Source of the DNA: Pleurotus djamor
Taxonomy: Eukaryota; Basidiomycota; Agaricomycetes; Agaricales; Pleurotaceae
NCBI GenBank assembly: GCA_029747585.1
Contig: JAPEVF010000235.1
Coordinates: 1-56,509 of the forward strand
Direction of reading: 5' to 3'
Length of the DNA stretch: 56,509 bases
The translations under genes were made by a program, and so were the position numbers. The notes below the pieces were generated by a model. It saw nothing but the letters and a program-made list of their open reading frames with translations. It searched no databases and was not told where the DNA came from. Shown here one piece after another: positions 55,494-56,509 of the stretch. Each line of letters starts with the position of its first letter. Positions within the stretch are counted from its first letter, which is position 1.

Positions 55494-56509
55494 GAGGGGT
55501 GGTGTCAGCTAGATGAAGAAATGAATACAATTCGAGCTTTTATAAATGCGACTCATCCTATAAGCTCGNTNNNAGAGCCTAGAGATTCGAGAAACCGCGT
55601 GGTACTTCGAAGTTCAAGGGGAAGAATAGACGAAAGCTTAAGCTAGAGTCGTGCTCTCGGAANGATGACTGCTCAACAGCTTTTGCAACCGAGTTATGCA
55701 GGTGCATGGCACGTACAACCTTCTCGAGGGGTATCTCCATGGCGGGAGTCCCATGAAGGCAGGTATTTTGAGAGTGAGCTTGCGATACACTTAACGGTCG
55801 AGATACCCGAGTGTGGTACGGGTGGCGTCGTAAACTCAAAGTTCAGATTCTAACTTGGATGGTTGCGTACCAGAAGTCTGAACGCCAGGTCGGGCTGCAA
55901 GCAGGTTGGTCGAATCTGATTTGGGTCTTCGATTCGCGCCACGCTTTCACTATCGCGACTTATTGGGTCAAAATGTAGCAACAAAGTTAAGGAACGACGA
56001 GTTCTCCGAGNAATGATTGGGCAACAACCTGCCTATGAGTAAGGACGTGGGCCTCATTACTACAAAAGGATACAAGTACCTCCAACATTGTTAGGGCCGG
56101 TCTCCTTCATGANAAAGCAGGCGGCAAAACTTGGGTTTAAAACGCGAGAAGTCCAGAAGTGCACAGTCCAAATTGGAAAATGCGAGCGCTGAGCAAATTG
56201 AGCTTCTGAGNNTTNAAGGTGGTCGACGCTCATAACGAGGAATTATGCAGTTCTGCAGTGGGAGGCCGGAGGCCTGAAGCGAAACCTGGTCGTGACTGTT
56301 ATCTNNNGANNANNGNNNTCGATGGATCCAGCCCCTGAACGCGTTCCGTGATTGAGACCGTGACCGTGACCTCGTCGAGCGTTACGGTTCANTNTNCNNN
56401 NGTCNTTCGGCCATTGCAGCTNCCCCGAAAATATATATCTAGGCATCGTTGATTATCGCTACCCAGTTCCTCACAAGCCAAAAGCCAGGTTGCCAAGAAA
56501 GATCAACAC
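55494..56509. other. Low-quality contig end, no gene recognised
   Basis: Probably contains the Ppo-type promoter near its start. Clusters of N at about 55569-55573, 56011-56113 and 56211-56422. Open frames here contain unknown residues and lack domains. Confidence 0.55.

Noticed and set aside
1..56509. Transposons, tRNA or rRNA genes, CRISPR arrays
   Set aside because: No transposase, reverse transcriptase, terminal repeats, cloverleaf-like sequence or spaced direct repeats were recognised by eye. A tRNAscan or repeat search would be decisive and was not possible.

Overview
This window reads as nuclear DNA of a basidiomycete fungus, most likely a mushroom-forming agaricomycete. Nearly every recognisable gene is broken by many 50-70 nt GT-AG introns. 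Gene spacing is tight and both strands are used freely. The repertoire also fits: a Ppo-type fatty-acid dioxygenase/P450, a DUF6535 membrane protein, F-box/LRR paralogs, Tri5-type terpene synthases, a Crh-type GH16 enzyme and a CsbD-like protein. Both ends carry clusters of N and look like contig ends. No tRNA, rRNA, CRISPR array or intact transposon was recognised.

Layout. (1) 1883-4470 is one arm of a ~2.58 kb inverted segmental duplication whose other arm is 22430-25010. Each arm carries a head-to-head pair: PIG-P (GPI anchor synthesis) and 5-formyl-THF cyclo-ligase (MTHFS). (2) About 5995-9192 holds a tandem Tri5-type terpene synthase array: a 5' relic, a frame-disrupted copy and an intact copy. 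All intact parts share a non-canonical GC-AG intron directly before the NSE metal-binding motif. (3) 9347-12306 carries two cell-wall genes on the minus strand, a Kre9/Knh1-domain secreted protein and a GPI-anchored Crh-type GH16 transglycosylase. (4) 12776-17989 is MSH6, divergent from an intradiol (hydroxyquinol-type) dioxygenase at 18576-19922. (5) 20056-22140 holds two lineage-specific proteins, followed by the second duplication arm. (6) 25410-50288 mixes conserved single-copy genes (a C2H2 factor, EXO1, a RAD51 paralog, an RRM protein, a CsbD-like protein, mitochondrial FMT1) with two dispersed families: three F-box/LRR paralogs and a kinase-like family of two full-length copies, a decayed copy and a fragment. 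(7) 50577-55493 is a large Ppo-type oxygenase gene.

How the genes relate. MSH6, EXO1 and a RAD51 paralog lie within 32 kb. MSH6 has a PIP box and EXO1 has a possible MLH1-binding (MIP-like) motif. The RAD51 paralog appears to have lost canonical Walker A and Walker B residues. MTHFS (two copies) and FMT1 are both folate one-carbon genes. The rest of the window is dominated by local duplication and decay (terpene synthases, PIG-P/MTHFS, F-box, kinase-like). No undescribed system can be claimed firmly. The best leads are the inverted duplication of a gene pair containing a normally single-copy GPI-synthesis subunit, the conserved GC-AG intron in the terpene synthases, the ATP-site-degenerate RAD51 paralog, and the consecutive 13-nt microexons encoding the MSH6 P-loop.
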